DNA from: Plasmopara viticola
Taxonomy: Eukaryota; Oomycota; Peronosporomycetes; Peronosporales; Peronosporaceae
Length of the DNA stretch: 64,000 nucleotides
Assembly: GCA_001695595.3 (NCBI GenBank)
Contig: MBPM02000003.1
Location: forward strand, 2,356,001 to 2,420,000
Direction of reading: 5' to 3'
A program made the position numbers and the translations under genes. The notes under the pieces were generated by a model that saw only the letters and a program-made list of their open reading frames with translations, had not been told where the DNA came from and searched no databases. Shown piece after piece: positions 34,732 to 44,766 of this stretch; position 1 is the first letter of the stretch; each line of letters begins with the position of its first letter.

Positions 34732-37700
34732 ATGTTTGAGGAGCGGCGGCAACGACCGTACGACCCCGTCTCTTCGCCACAGTCTCCACGCGCCTCATCG
34801 CCCACTGTCTCGGACCCAGACGTCAATATGCTTCAGGGGGGGGACCACGCGGCGCCAGCAGCGATGCGCATGTGTCTCCAGTCTACAACTCGATGGTTTC
34901 AGCTTGTCATGTTCGTTGCCTTTGTCGTCGCACTCGTGTTGGCCATGAGCAGCTCGTACGACAATTTGAGTCCAGGACTCATTTGGGGCGGCATTCTCTC
35001 CATTTTTTCCGTCTTCTTTGTCATTTTGTCGTACGTAAGCGTACCTAGCTACCGCCAACACCCCAACCCGCTCGTCTTTTGGCGTACAATCGCCGACGCG
35101 GTCTTTGTGCTGCAATTGATGGCACAGCAATTCGTGCGCTGTCTCTTCTTTGACTGTGTACCGCTGTGTAGCGGCACAAACTGGCAGTGTGGCTGCAGTC
35201 TAGACAGTGGCGCGAGCTCCACGTGCGCTGTCTTTGCTGGGCTCTTTGAGTTCACGTTGCTTGCTTCCGAGTGCTGGTTCTTTTGCATGACGGCTAATCT
35301 ACTCATGAGTCTAACGAACCCGTTTACAGACTTTAAGCGAAACACGCGATTGTTTCACTTGGGGTCGTGGCTCGTACCGCTTGTCCTTGGACTAGTCCTG
35401 ATGAATGCGGACGACTGGGCAGGCTATTCCGACTTGGGGGTGTGCTGGACCAACGCTCTGAAGAACTTGCCAGCTGACAATATGACGGAGTGTGAGGCTC
35501 GATATGAGGTCACGGACAACTTTTCAAGTGACTACAAGGCTGTGAACGCAAACATTATCAGCTGGCTCTTCTTTTACGTTTGGATGGGACTCTTTATTGT
35601 CTTTGGCATTGCCGTGTGGGTCTGGGCGTGGAAGCGACTAAGTGAAGGCATGCCCGAGACGTATGCAGTGCGTGTGCAGAGCATCAATCGTGCTAGGTTC
35701 AATGTATTTGCCGTGACATTCTATTGGATCATTGTGGGTATTGTGTACATCAAGTTTTTATCTCGCGATCGCTCAATGCCTGACAAGTCGAGTGATTTGC
35801 TTAATTTCTTCATTGCCGGCAAAGGGTACCTTGACTTGGTGATCTGGTTTGCGTTGAATGACTTTCACGTCGCGCATTTCACGCGCTGCCTTGGGGAAAA
35901 TACGGGAGAGATTGACGTGGATTTGAATCCACAGGTGAATGCTGCGCTGCGTCGCGAAGTCTTGTTTTACACGACTTCTGGCATCATTCAGGCAGTGCAA
36001 GCAGCCGAGCGTCTCCCTGCTTCCCAGCGTATTCAGCACTTAGCGTTGCTGCCTCAGACAAAAGCGACGAACGTTACGACTGCGGCTACGCTCACAGCGG
36101 TCCCTGTTTCCGAAAGTGGAAATGCAGCCCATCCGTCGGCAGCTTATGCTGCGTATCGTCAACAGCAATTAAACGAAGGAGACAGGGGAGGGGCGTATGG
36201 AGGCAGTGCTTTTAATGAAAACATGCGTGTCGCCAAGAACTCACAGCGGACCAAGACATTTCACGACTATGAGCCTCATGCGTTTAAAAAGATTCGCGAG
36301 CGATTTGGGGTGAACAATGAAGCCTATTTGCAGGCCCTTTCGGCAACAGCAAAGGAACGTCTAAGTGAAGGTGCGAGCGGAGCTTTTATGTTTTTCTCTG
36401 CTGATGGCTCGCTTATCGTAAAGAGTACGAGCAAGGAAGAGTGTTCGTTTTTGCGGAGCATAGCACAAGACTACGCTGACTATTTGTGCAACAATCCCCG
36501 CTCCTTGCTTTTGCGCTTTTATGGCTGCCATTGTCTCGAGTTGTACGGCAAGCAATTCTCGTTCGTTGTCATGGCCAATTTGTTTGATACGGATCAAGTT
36601 ATTCACTCTCGGTATGATATTAAGGGGTCTTGGGTAAACCGTCATGGTGATCTGCCCAAGCGTGGAAAGAAAGTGACGTGTCGTCACTGCAATCGCAAGT
36701 ACCTGTACCAGAACTCGGCCCCGGAAAATGCTAACTGTACTGTACGCCTTGGTGGCCACGAGCCTAATGTGGTGCTTAAAGACTCGGATCTAACACAAAA
36801 GCTCAATCTTGACCGTGATGTGGCACTTGACCTGTACCAGCAGCTTTCCGCTGATAGCCATTTACTGTGTTCGTTTGGCATCATGGACTACTCGCTTCTT
36901 ATGGGCATTAACGAAGTGGAGTATGTAGTAGACGAAGGCAGCAGCACGGACGACGACTCTGACATTACTAATACGCCGATGCAGTCGAAACCTACGCAAC
37001 ATAAACCAAACCAGTCCGGATACAACACGTCCACTGGAAACTCCAAAATGGATTCGCGAGGTGGTGGCGCACAGCATTTAGCGAGATCGAAGGGCCCCGT
37101 CGGAGGCAGTCATGTGCGTCACCACGCAAGCGTATCTTCAAATATCGGACCTCACAACACTCGGTCAACAATGGATGATGCAGGTAATCAGCGGAAAGCT
37201 TCTAAGCCGCGTGAAAACATGAACAATCGCGGCCGCGTTGGACGTACTGAAAGCAACACGTCGTCGTCGGGGCGACGTCTACCCCGTTCTGGCATGCGTA
37301 TGGCTAATACTGTTGTGGGCCCTGCTTACTATCATCTTGGTGTCATTGACATCTTGCAGACGTGGACATTACAGAAGCGCATGGAGCGTTTTTTTAAGAT
37401 TGTCTTCAGAGGCGTGGATGGAGACGGTTTGTCCGCAATTCCACCGAAACTGTACCAAGCTCGCTTTCAGCATAAAATGGCGGACATTTTGGGTGTAGAA
37501 GATTTTGTTAGTGGCAGTGCCGATTTGGATATATTTACCCAGCAAAACTCGCACATGGATGTGGATACACAGCAAGTGGATCAACACTACAGCATACAAT
37601 CTATACGATCCCTGGCATCCTCGGAGCTTGTGGCCATAAATCCGATGGATTCGCATTACGCAATTAGTCGCTCATCGTCAAACTTGCGGCAGCGTAGCAC

Positions 37701-37764
37701 GGAAAACTCACAGTCGGTCGGCCAAGATACGGAGGAGTACACGGGTATTGATTACCATTTGTAA
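34732..37764 (+). CDS. GPCR-PIPK: seven-transmembrane receptor fused to phosphatidylinositol phosphate kinase
   Basis: Numbered from the Met at 34732 (MFEERRQRPYD; an earlier in-frame ATG at 34513 would add 73 residues of unlikely composition), the protein has about 1,010 residues. Residues 54-377 hold hydrophobic spans near 54, 83, 117, 163, 208, 274, 323 and 357; I count eight, so one may be an extra N-terminal helix. A PIP kinase domain follows: GSLIVKS (Lys564), YDIKGSW (629-634), NVVLKD (about 679), MDYSLLMG (718-725) and, after a 130-residue Ser/Asn-rich insert, GVIDILQTW (870-878) with the lipid-specificity loop and PKLYQARF. This fusion is typical of oomycetes and Dictyostelium RpkA. 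It should link an external signal to phosphoinositide production at a membrane. No intron. Confidence 0.95.
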   Translation: MFEERRQRPYDPVSSPQSPRASSPTVSDPDVNMLQGGDHAAPAAMRMCLQSTTRWFQLVMFVAFVVALVLAMSSSYDNLSPGLIWGGILSIFSVFFVILSYVSVPSYRQHPNPLVFWRTIADAVFVLQLMAQQFVRCLFFDCVPLCSGTNWQCGCSLDSGASSTCAVFAGLFEFTLLASECWFFCMTANLLMSLTNPFTDFKRNTRLFHLGSWLVPLVLGLVLMNADDWAGYSDLGVCWTNALKNLPADNMTECEARYEVTDNFSSDYKAVNANIISWLFFYVWMGLFIVFGIAVWVWAWKRLSEGMPETYAVRVQSINRARFNVFAVTFYWIIVGIVYIKFLSRDRSMPDKSSDLLNFFIAGKGYLDLVIWFALNDFHVAHFTRCLGENTGEIDVDLNPQVNAALRREVLFYTTSGIIQAVQAAERLPASQRIQHLALLPQTKATNVTTAATLTAVPVSESGNAAHPSAAYAAYRQQQLNEGDRGGAYGGSAFNENMRVAKNSQRTKTFHDYEPHAFKKIRERFGVNNEAYLQALSATAKERLSEGASGAFMFFSADGSLIVKSTSKEECSFLRSIAQDYADYLCNNPRSLLLRFYGCHCLELYGKQFSFVVMANLFDTDQVIHSRYDIKGSWVNRHGDLPKRGKKVTCRHCNRKYLYQNSAPENANCTVRLGGHEPNVVLKDSDLTQKLNLDRDVALDLYQQLSADSHLLCSFGIMDYSLLMGINEVEYVVDEGSSTDDDSDITNTPMQSKPTQHKPNQSGYNTSTGNSKMDSRGGGAQHLARSKGPVGGSHVRHHASVSSNIGPHNTRSTMDDAGNQRKASKPRENMNNRGRVGRTESNTSSSGRRLPRSGMRMANTVVGPAYYHLGVIDILQTWTLQKRMERFFKIVFRGVDGDGLSAIPPKLYQARFQHKMADILGVEDFVSGSADLDIFTQQNSHMDVDTQQVDQHYSIQSIRSLASSELVAINPMDSHYAISRSSSNLRQRSTENSQSVGQDTEEYTGIDYHL

Positions 37765-38183
37765 ATGATTCAAGGACTGGTGCGACGTCATGGCCGCTGC
37801 TTCGTGACGAAGTGCGAGGTTGTTGATCATTGTATGATCGAGAAAGAACTACCGGATATCTGCATTAATAACGATTTTAGTATATGTTGGAACAACGGTA
37901 CGACTCGAGTGTGTTAATGTAGCAAGAAGTTTATGCGTTAATTCATTAATTTACCGACCGGTCACTTGGGTTTATGACATAAAAAACTATCTATATCAAT
38001 TACAAGATGACTTTCTGCACCAAAGCGCGAATCAGCAAATAGCATATGCAAACATCTCGGCCGCTATCATGAATATACATGAAAAATACTCTGTATGTAC
38101 CTTCACAAAGTTTTACCGCGCTAAATTTGTTGACCCCATGCTCGCAAATACGCAGTTTGATGTATGTGGACCACTGCCCTTTT
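37765..38183. other. 3' flank of GPCR-PIPK
   Basis: Likely 3' untranslated region then AT-rich spacer up to a SINE-like insertion. No other signal recognised. Confidence 0.5.
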
Positions 38184-38528
38184 CACTCTCTTTGTATTGT
38201 ATTGTATTACGTTATCGCGTTGCCAAGTTATGCACGTGTTAGGCTCTATGGCTAGTCCACGGCATAGAGTGGAGTCCGCATACGTCGGGTCTCGTTCGGC
38301 GGACAGTGCAGCCAGCACCGAGGCCGTGAGGGTCTTTCATTATTTTGTGTAGTTCTGACTTGGTAAGAGCCCACGTGGCGCCCTGGTGCTGGAGACCGTC
38401 GCGTCGAGGGTGAGAATCGTTAGAGACCTGCAGATGCCCGAGAGCACCTGCCCGAAGCGCGCGAGCATTTAGCCCCCGCGCTTGGAAGGAGGGCGTCACC
38501 CCAACCTTTTCCGAAAATCACTCTCTTT
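38184..38528 (-). mobile_element. SINE-like retroposon, copy D, full length with 10-bp target duplication
   Basis: The element (38194-38518, 325 bp) is flanked by cactctcttt at 38184-38193 and 38519-38528. On the minus strand it starts (a)ttttcggaaaaggttgggg and ends acgtaatacaatacaatacaa. It defines the full unit: about 305 unique bases plus an (AATAC)n tail. The body is close to copies B and C. Frames inside it (62, 65 and 86 residues) are by-products. Confidence 0.88.
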
Positions 38529-41215
38529 ATATACATTATAATTTGAATGGTGAGGCATCAAAACCTTTCTCGAAGTACAGAAATAATATTGCCTGAAAGA
38601 TATGACCAAGCTTATTGATTTGGAATTGGAAAATGCACATCGAATCGTTTAAACACGAGTGGCGCACGATTGTTCCTGCTACGAAGCACAACCAAATGCA
38701 CCTATAGAACCTCTTTTTTGTCCTTAATTTATATACTACTCTTGAGAAACTGTTTTGGCTAATGGCATGCATATACCTACTTTAATATGTAATGCAATCA
38801 TGTGACGGTGAACAAGCATTTAATTCTTCCAATCTGACGTGTGCAATCGATTCAAATTCGAAAACTTCTTTCATCACTGCACTATGTGTTCTATAATTTG
38901 AACGCTAACATCAGCTTTGTAATTTCACCAGAAGCAAACCCATTCCGATAATTTTTAAAAAATATACAAGCCGCTATCTAGACTGAAAGGGCATCACGAG
39001 CAACCTTTTTTGTAAGAATTTTTGTTGTGTGAAGTCAGCTTTTACCACACTAGCCCGGCTATATGTAATGATCCGCTACATCTTTCTACGATCACGATAG
39101 TAGAGAAGGGATTGGCATAATTCATTACTTCTGCCTTTATTTCGAGAAGTTGGTGTGTCATAACTGTGACTAGACAGGAAGAAAGGGGCTACTAGGCGGT
39201 CGGGTCGTGGAATCTTCGAAACGGCCCGAGCCTTTGAGGCTCGCGGGGTGGGATTGGTCTCTTTAGCCATGAGATCCACGATTGTTACAGTTTGACTACC
39301 GCTCTTTTCTGAATGACCTTTTTAAAGCTCGTTGGGATATCGCTTCTCCTTGTAGTGAGCTCTAGGCTTGATTGGCCGCTCAAAGCGCTCAGCACTGGAA
39401 ATGTGAATATAACGATTATATAGCCGCCGCTATACCACCCATACTCCCTTAATCAGTAAAATTAAGCGTAAAGGAATGCTTTGAAGATGTGCTGATGGCA
39501 TTTTAAGACTCGCACGAGGCTCGAATATCTGGGTATCGAAACTACTATACGACACCGCACATAAATGTTGGGTGCGTCGACATTGTCTTCACAAGGATGA
39601 TAGTCCATGCATTTCTGTGACTGTAAAAGGTCCGATGAAACAGTGTTTCAGTTGTTCAAAACAGGGGGCGTACCCCGTATGGGTAAACACATCCACTTTC
39701 TTTTTTCATCTGTCAAATAATCGCTACAAACCTGTTATGAAAAGGTTTATCGATCTTCTCCTCTACTTGACTTCTAGGCTTCCGTGCTTCAAAAAGTTAG
39801 GACTCTATTCATTTTAAGTATGCTCGTTGGTGTGTTCTTAATCATTGAAAGCTGAATGGGTTTACAAATGTGGCACCTTAGCGCACATCTTGCGCAGTGT
39901 GTCCTTTAGTAAACGGGCGATATTTTCCGATGACCATATGTCTACGAATAATATGTTGTATACTTTAGCAAACGCATTCCCAATGCGCTTGCTAAAGCGC
40001 AGCGAAATGTGAGAATCGGATTGAAATCAGATGCATGACCGCAGAAGAAAATTTTTATGGTTTCGTTGCCATTGATTTCCTTCAAGCCGAAGAAAAAGTC
40101 GAGGCGTCAATTTTCCACGAGTCCACCGAAGTTGACGAGATACATGAAGGATTCGACGCGCGAACAGCAATTCTAACTCTCTGACAGGCCCCACATATCT
40201 TCACACATTTGACCACCAGGTTGTATGTGAGTATTCACCAATATGCTGTAGGTAGAAAGCAAAAGGAATACTCCTTCGGTCTTAACGACTATATATCGAA
40301 GCATTGTGCGCCTCTTAAAGTGCGTCGTACTTCAGCCCTCCATCTCGGAACAACGACTCGATCTGGATCTGCCAAATTTATAGTAGACCGTCTGTCCATT
40401 CAAGCCACAACTGCGATCGCCGTTGCGGGGTTAGTCATTAAGCTTTGGCATAGTCACCAGTGATACACATTCACAGTAAGGGCTTTTGTTTGTCCGTAGA
40501 GTTGTTAATTCTGCTGATGTAGATCGACATATAATATGACTTGCAGACGAAGCACGTTAAGGAGCAGCCAGGCTTGTGTTTAATGCGAAGATCACGCTCC
40601 TCGAGGAATGATAACCATCCTTACATTTTTTGGAGCAACGCAAACTCATTTATCGCTGCATTCAGAAAGGCATGGTACGATTAGGTCGCAAAAGCCTCAG
40701 GCCCGCAAGATGCATTTGGAAATCAACCAATGCGAACTTTCTGGCAGACACTTCTTTGTCATAGAATAATAAGACCGGTGTATCTTTTTAGGCAACTTTT
40801 GATGACAAAGTATACTTTAGAGTTTTGTAAGTTGACGATCCACTTACGGCAGAGCAATCACAACGGGCGTTGTATATTAAATACAACTAGCCTTGAGCCG
40901 GAAAAAAGAAGCAAACGCTTCTAACAACTTAGAACATTTATTGCATCCAAATGGCAACGTCATCGGGTTGTCACATCATACTTGATCAAAACAGTGGATC
41001 GGCACAATCAAAACGAAAGCAATGTATTGCATACTAGAAAATGAAGGGGGGGGATTTTGTTCTCATGGTTGGACAGACTCGATAGACTACGGTTGACTGG
41101 TGTCTTGATAATCAAAGCAAACCTTATCTCAAGTAATTTTATGTACTTTGAAGTCGGTCAAATATCGAATACGAATAATAACATACTTGGCAATTTGCAA
41201 TATTTAAAATGCCCT
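38529..41215. other. Gene-poor stretch
   Basis: No gene recognised. Frames of 60-84 residues (for example 39076-39279 minus, 40209-40463 plus) have no domain. A fragment around 40209-40463 is basic and may be old transposon coding DNA. Confidence 0.45.
39963..39997. repeat. 16-bp inverted repeat, 3-nt loop, one mismatch
   Basis: The arm ctttagcaaacgcatt (39963-39978) pairs with 39982-39997 at 15 of 16 positions around loop ccc. No run of T follows, so a Pol III or factor-type terminator is not suggested. Confidence 0.85.
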
Positions 41216-44200
41216 CTAAAATCCAAAGCGTCGAGGACGCGGTAGTCTTGTTGTCTTCGATGAAGACGCAGACAAATTTGAACGGCCAGGCCCGGCCACT
41301 GTTATGCGTTGCTTCTTAGAATGACGATCACTTGAACGTTTCGTGTCAGACGTGGCCTTGGCCTCTTTCTCCTTAGCGTGGAGAGAGGCTTCCATTTCAT
41401 TCTCCATTCCCAGGGCTTCCTCTCTCTCCTTCATCCGTTTCAGTAATCGCGATTGAAACGACTCTTTTACACTAAAGAACATTGGTCCAAGCTCTGCCAG
41501 CCACTCGCCTTCTACAGCTGTTGCACACTGCATATACTCTTTGCTCGTGTAAATGAGCTCGTGGTATACGACAAAGTCGGGCGTGTAGCCAAGACCAAAG
41601 AGCGCTGCACTCGGGTGCAAATTGCAAGGCATTCCCGTCAACATATTTACGTACTCACCAATGCCCTTAATTTGCGCCGAATTATAGAAATACGCCGAGC
41701 AAATTGCTTTCCGAACAACATCCCACCTTCCTTCACACGACTTTAAACGTACACGTTGTTGCTTCATAATATCTACCAGTTGCTCCCGTACTTCACGAGC
41801 TTTGCGTAGCCCCTTTGCATGAATAAAATGATCCGAACACCATTGCGCTGAGTGACGGTTCGATTCCCATTGCTGATACACATTCAGCAACGTCAAATGA
41901 TCACTTTCGGGCACAAAAAACTTTTCTCGAGCGGCATCACTCTCTTCTTCGCGATCTTTAGGACGAAAAAAGACGCTGGGTACGGACAACATACTGGCGA
42001 CAATCAATACTTCTGTGGAACATCCAAGTTGCTCACTGAAGAGCAGCATTTTGGCCAAAGGTGGATCAAGTGGGAACACCACCATCTTCTTGCCTATCTC
42101 AGTCAATTCGCCCGTATTATCCAGCGCACCCAGAACCCATAATTGGTACATGGAGTTGATTATGTTATCTTGGGGTGGAGGATCCATAAAGTCGAATTCA
42201 AGCAAATTGGACACACCAAGGGACTTGAGCAATAACACGACGTAGCCTAAATTTGTTCGTTGAATCTCTGGAATTTGCGCTTCCAGCAATTCATTGACAA
42301 ATTGCCGCTCAGTGTACAATCGGTACGCGACGCCAGGACCGGTCCGACCAGCACGGCCGGCACGTTGATTGGCATTTTGCTGACTAATTGGACTCACTTG
42401 CAACGCGTCCATGCCAATCTTGGGGTTGTACACTTTAACTTTGCAAAAGCCAGTGTCAATGACGTACTTGATACCGTCCACAGTAAGTGACGTTTCGGCA
42501 ATGTTTGTTGATACGATACACTTGCGGATCTCCGAAGCATCAAAAATCTTAGCTTGTAAATCGGCGGGTAGCTGCGAATACATGGGAAGTACCATCAGAG
42601 GTGGGGCGCCGTCAAGTTTTCCCATGCGTTCTGCGAGTACATAACACGTTGCTTCAATATCTTCTTGGCCAGTCATAAAGACCAGCACATCACCTGGCGG
42701 ATGGGATAAATGAATTTGCATGACTTGTTTCACAGCAGCGTCGACGTAATCGTCACTTGGTGACTTGGCATAGCGAGTGTCCACATGAAATGTTCGACCG
42801 GGGATCGTAAACATGGGTACACCACCAAAAAAGGTGGCAAACTTGTCGGCATCTAACGTAGCAGACGTGACGACCAATTTAAAGTCACTACGACGTTGCA
42901 CTACCTTGCGTAAGATGCCAAAGAGGACGTCGGTATTCAATGCACGTTCATGGGCTTCGTCCATAATCACACACGAGTACGAGTCTAAATCCGATTCGCG
43001 CAAAGACTCGCGCAACAACACACCTTCCGTCATGTACTTGATGATGGTTTTGTCGCTTGTCAAATCTTCGAATCGAATCGCATACCCCACTTCGTTACCA
43101 AGAGTCACGTCCATTTCCTCACTCACACGTTGCGCCACCGACATGGCCGCGACGCGACGAGGTTGGGTACACCCAATCATGCCAAACTGAGCGTACCCTT
43201 CTTCGTACAAATACTGCGTCAATTGGGTGGTTTTGCCTGATCCCGTTTCGCCAACAATGACGACAATTTGATTCTCGCGAATCACTTGCAACAATTCTTG
43301 TCGACACTGATAAATTGGCAAAAACTCGCGCTGTTGCCGAAGGGTGCGCGTTTTCGCAAACACACTGACAGCTTTTTGCTTCTTCAAATGAGTTGCAAAC
43401 TGCGAATCGTGCTTGTAACTTGCCACGTCATCCTTCTCGTCGCTTTCGTCCTCGGCAGTCACTTCTTTCTGCACGCCAATCGCGTCACCCATCCGAGAGC
43501 CTCCGAGTTCCCAAAAGCGTTTCCTCATCTTGCTTCGTTCGCGCTGTTCCCGTACTTCCAGTAACAATTCGCTCCCTTTTCGCGCACACACGGCCATATC
43601 GGAAGTCGGGTCTTTCACGGTTGCCACCATTTCCACTTGGGTCGTAAATGCCACGCGGCCATCCAAGAACGGCGGTTTGGTACTGTGTACCATGATTTGG
43701 ACCCTCGAGTCCACTTCTTCGTCAAAAGCCGTGGCGACCCGTCCGGATGCCACGACGCCACTCGTTAATAAACGATTCGTCTCCCACGCTTCTTGGTCCG
43801 CAGACAAGGCGGACGCTCGAGCAGACATGCCTTTGAGTTTATTGTCGCCTCTTGCTCGAGACTGCGCCAGTTTTTCCTCTAAAGCTTTGAATTTCTCGTC
43901 ACTGCCAAGAAAGACGTGGCCCTCGTGTGTCCCCATCCCGCCAACATCGTCGTTCAAGTAAAACTCACGGTCGAAATCCTCTTCAACTTGATCGTCGTAC
44001 TGCTTTTTGGGCGCGTCCAAGCGCTCTCTGCGTCGAGAAGGTCCTTCAATCGACAGAGCTCCATCTGACGTGTCTTTTAACGTGCTAGTGCTGCTGCTGC
44101 TGCGTCGACTGCCTCTTGGGCTGCTGGATACGCTACATCGGCTTCCGTCGCTTGTTGTTGGCGTCTCGGACTGATTTGAGCCCTTTTGAGAACTTTCTAC

Positions 44201-44617
44201 ACTTTGGAGACGCTCGGGGGCATCCCAATCACTGACATTAAGCCCTTCCGCGCGTGAGGATGATAAAGTGTTTCGTTCTATAGGGGTTGATGCGGTTTCG
44301 CTCCTGTTAAAGATGTGATCTCCATCTTCGTGACGCTTTTCGGCGGCTAGTTTATCGAGACCTAACAAAGACACGCAATTGTGCGACGAGGCGCGCTCAA
44401 ATCCGCGAGAACGAGTCGCAAACAGCTGGTCGGGGCTACGACGAGAGTGCTGCGAGCGATGCGAGGCAGTGGAGCTTCTGCTGGTGCTGCGGCTGCGGCG
44501 ATGTCGCGATTGAGACCGGTTACTACTGCGCGTGGTATTGTAGGAGGCACGGGGCGAGCACCGACGCTTCTGAGAGCGAGAGCGATTGCGCCGCGAGGCG
44601 TCTCTAGAGCGAGCCAT
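41216..44617 (-). CDS. PRP16: Pre-mRNA splicing DEAH-box helicase PRP16/DHX38
   Basis: A single-exon gene for 1,133 residues. The first 60 residues are an Arg/Ser-rich tract, followed by a disordered region. The helicase core has GETGSGKT (456-463), TQPRR (484-488), DEAH (553-556), SAT (585-587), [10 protein letters not shown] (703-712) and QRAGRAGR (751-758). The C-terminal ratchet/OB region keeps the PRP16-specific stretches: [52 protein letters not shown] and [15 protein letters not shown], and the protein ends PRRFGF as in human DHX38. PRP16 uses ATP to remodel the spliceosome after the first step of splicing, in the nucleus. DHX16/PRP2 was considered but the C-terminal motifs fit PRP16 better. 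The start at 44617 gives the usual length. CSB lies 149 bases upstream on the same strand. Confidence 0.95.
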   Translation of the reverse strand: MARSRDASRRNRSRSQKRRCSPRASYNTTRSSNRSQSRHRRSRSTSRSSTASHRSQHSRRSPDQLFATRSRGFERASSHNCVSLLGLDKLAAEKRHEDGDHIFNRSETASTPIERNTLSSSRAEGLNVSDWDAPERLQSVESSQKGSNQSETPTTSDGSRCSVSSSPRGSRRSSSSTSTLKDTSDGALSIEGPSRRRERLDAPKKQYDDQVEEDFDREFYLNDDVGGMGTHEGHVFLGSDEKFKALEEKLAQSRARGDNKLKGMSARASALSADQEAWETNRLLTSGVVASGRVATAFDEEVDSRVQIMVHSTKPPFLDGRVAFTTQVEMVATVKDPTSDMAVCARKGSELLLEVREQRERSKMRKRFWELGGSRMGDAIGVQKEVTAEDESDEKDDVASYKHDSQFATHLKKQKAVSVFAKTRTLRQQREFLPIYQCRQELLQVIRENQIVVIVGETGSGKTTQLTQYLYEEGYAQFGMIGCTQPRRVAAMSVAQRVSEEMDVTLGNEVGYAIRFEDLTSDKTIIKYMTEGVLLRESLRESDLDSYSCVIMDEAHERALNTDVLFGILRKVVQRRSDFKLVVTSATLDADKFATFFGGVPMFTIPGRTFHVDTRYAKSPSDDYVDAAVKQVMQIHLSHPPGDVLVFMTGQEDIEATCYVLAERMGKLDGAPPLMVLPMYSQLPADLQAKIFDASEIRKCIVSTNIAETSLTVDGIKYVIDTGFCKVKVYNPKIGMDALQVSPISQQNANQRAGRAGRTGPGVAYRLYTERQFVNELLEAQIPEIQRTNLGYVVLLLKSLGVSNLLEFDFMDPPPQDNIINSMYQLWVLGALDNTGELTEIGKKMVVFPLDPPLAKMLLFSEQLGCSTEVLIVASMLSVPSVFFRPKDREEESDAAREKFFVPESDHLTLLNVYQQWESNRHSAQWCSDHFIHAKGLRKAREVREQLVDIMKQQRVRLKSCEGRWDVVRKAICSAYFYNSAQIKGIGEYVNMLTGMPCNLHPSAALFGLGYTPDFVVYHELIYTSKEYMQCATAVEGEWLAELGPMFFSVKESFQSRLLKRMKEREEALGMENEMEASLHAKEKEAKATSDTKRSSDRHSKKQRITVAGPGRSNLSASSSKTTRLPRPRRFGF

Positions 44618-44766
44618 TGCAGCTCGTTTGAGATAGAGTTTCTAAAGGATTTCTATAAAATTATCAAAAAGAGCAGAGGATAATGCTACACTATCTGTCA
44701 TTTGTCTACTTCTGTCAATAGTTTCCACGCGCTCCATAATTGAACAGCAAGCTTACTATTCTGCAC
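44618..44766 (-). promoter_or_regulatory. 149-bp spacer between CSB stop and PRP16 start
   Basis: This short spacer must hold the end of the CSB transcript and the start of PRP16. That close head-to-tail packing is normal for oomycete gene islands. The only start-site-like sequence I see is gtagcattatcctct, about 65 bases upstream of the PRP16 ATG; it resembles the oomycete initiator only loosely. Confidence 0.3.

Noticed and set aside
36361..36759. A 132-residue minus-strand frame
   Set aside because: Antisense shadow within the GPCR-PIPK kinase region.
41857..41867. ggttcgattcc, a perfect tRNA B-box sequence
   Set aside because: It is inside the PRP16 coding sequence, with no A box or tRNA fold around it.
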